Source of the DNA: a virus
Virus record (IMG/VR): IMGVR_UViG_3300044634_003118
Span: 1 to 20,418 of that record
Length of the DNA: 20,418 bases
Reading direction: 5' to 3' (one strand)
Shown here: positions 20,165-20,418 of the stretch, piece after piece
How positions within the stretch are numbered: position 1 is the first letter of the stretch
Layout of the letters: every line of letters begins with the position of its first letter
Notes under the pieces: model-generated
Seen by the model: only the letters and a program-made list of their open reading frames with translations
Database searches by the model: none
Told to the model about the DNA's origin: nothing
Position numbers and translations under genes: made by a program

Positions 20165-20418
20165 TGTCGGGAATCACGGACGAATGGGCTGTAGACGCCT
20201 CGGAAATCCTTTCCGAGATCCCTAAGGCCGTGACCGTTAAAAACGTCCCAGGCGGGACGCCAGTAGCCTTAAACGCGCTGATGTCGCAGCCGGCCATCAT
20301 GCAGGACTTGGAAACGGGGGGCTTTATGAACCAGACCTCGTTCGACATGAAGTTCCTGCGGACGGACGCCGCCGCCAATCCGGGGCTGATCGCCTTCGGG
20401 AATGTGGTGGCCTATGGG
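20164..20418 (+). CDS. Partial head-completion-region protein (cut by right edge)
   Basis: An open frame from the ATG at 20164 runs to the window end, giving 85 residues: MSGITDEWAVDASEILSEIPKA, then VPGGTPVALNALMSQPAIMQDLETGGFMNQTSFDMKFLRTDAAANPGLIAFGNVVAYG. The length, the GNVVxYG turn and the position after the capsid gene suggest a head-tail joining or neck protein, but I do not recognise a specific family. A much longer frame on the opposite strand over the same DNA is a codon-bias shadow. Confidence 0.7.
   Translation, partial: MSGITDEWAVDASEILSEIPKAVTVKNVPGGTPVALNALMSQPAIMQDLETGGFMNQTSFDMKFLRTDAAANPGLIAFGNVVAYG

Noticed and set aside
18198-20378. 726-residue open frame on the minus strand across the protease, scaffold and capsid genes
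   Set aside because: It is a Gly/Val/Glu-rich mirror of C-ending codons in well-supported plus-strand genes. No domain pattern, and it would run antisense through the capsid gene and both terminators.

Overview
The window looks like part of a tailed double-stranded DNA bacteriophage genome or prophage (Caudoviricetes, lambda-like head module). It has a leftward operon of recombination and replication-type genes (1-7082), a compositionally distinct GC-rich accessory block (about 7590-11550), and a rightward packaging and head operon (11913 to the right edge). The host cannot be named from sequence. The core genes are GC-rich with C-ending codons and are dense in GTCGA/GACG words. Shine-Dalgarno motifs are almost absent: starts are either translationally coupled (ATGA, TGATG, GTGA overlaps) or preceded by C-rich leaders with few or no G residues. 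This points to a host that relies little on the anti-SD interaction. No integrase, lysogeny repressor, rRNA or tRNA was recognised.

Leftward operon, in transcription order: a secreted lysozyme-like protein, a RuvC-like resolvase, two small unknowns, a two-helix membrane protein, a RecT-like annealing protein, a short helical protein, a 28-residue membrane peptide, a RecE-like PDDEXK exonuclease and a DUF669-like SSB candidate. A good intrinsic terminator follows the SSB gene. Beyond it lie an unknown gene, a DEAH-box SF2 helicase, a P-loop nucleotide kinase, an unknown and a coiled-coil protein cut by the left edge. Exonuclease, annealing protein, SSB, helicase and resolvase together make a self-sufficient phage homologous-recombination system.

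Accessory block: eight leftward genes (11106 down to 8091) end at an intrinsic terminator and lie between two GC-rich, low-complexity non-coding stretches. Codon choice differs from the core (TTG/CTT for Leu, ATT for Ile, CGG for Arg), and five consecutive genes are preceded by short mRNA leaders without G. Only the 315-residue protein, with a conserved-looking cysteine motif, resembles a family I recall from phages and plasmids, and its function is unknown. The block is bracketed by an 11-bp inverted repeat (7538-7548 / 11572-11582) and by AT-rich palindromes, so it may be an inserted cassette.

The 11569-11912 spacer holds repeated AGTAGCAA motifs and three back-to-back hairpins just before the late operon. 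The late genes run in lambda-like order: unknowns and an HTH protein, small terminase, large terminase (GpA type), gpW-like connector, portal (gpB type), S49 prohead protease (gpC type), coiled-coil scaffold or decoration candidate, major capsid protein, strong terminator, then a partial gene at the edge. Three of these late genes (connector, coiled-coil, last partial gene) start immediately after a shared 20-nt element, TTGACAnnnGGCTAAACCCA, which appears to be an undescribed leader or regulatory motif.
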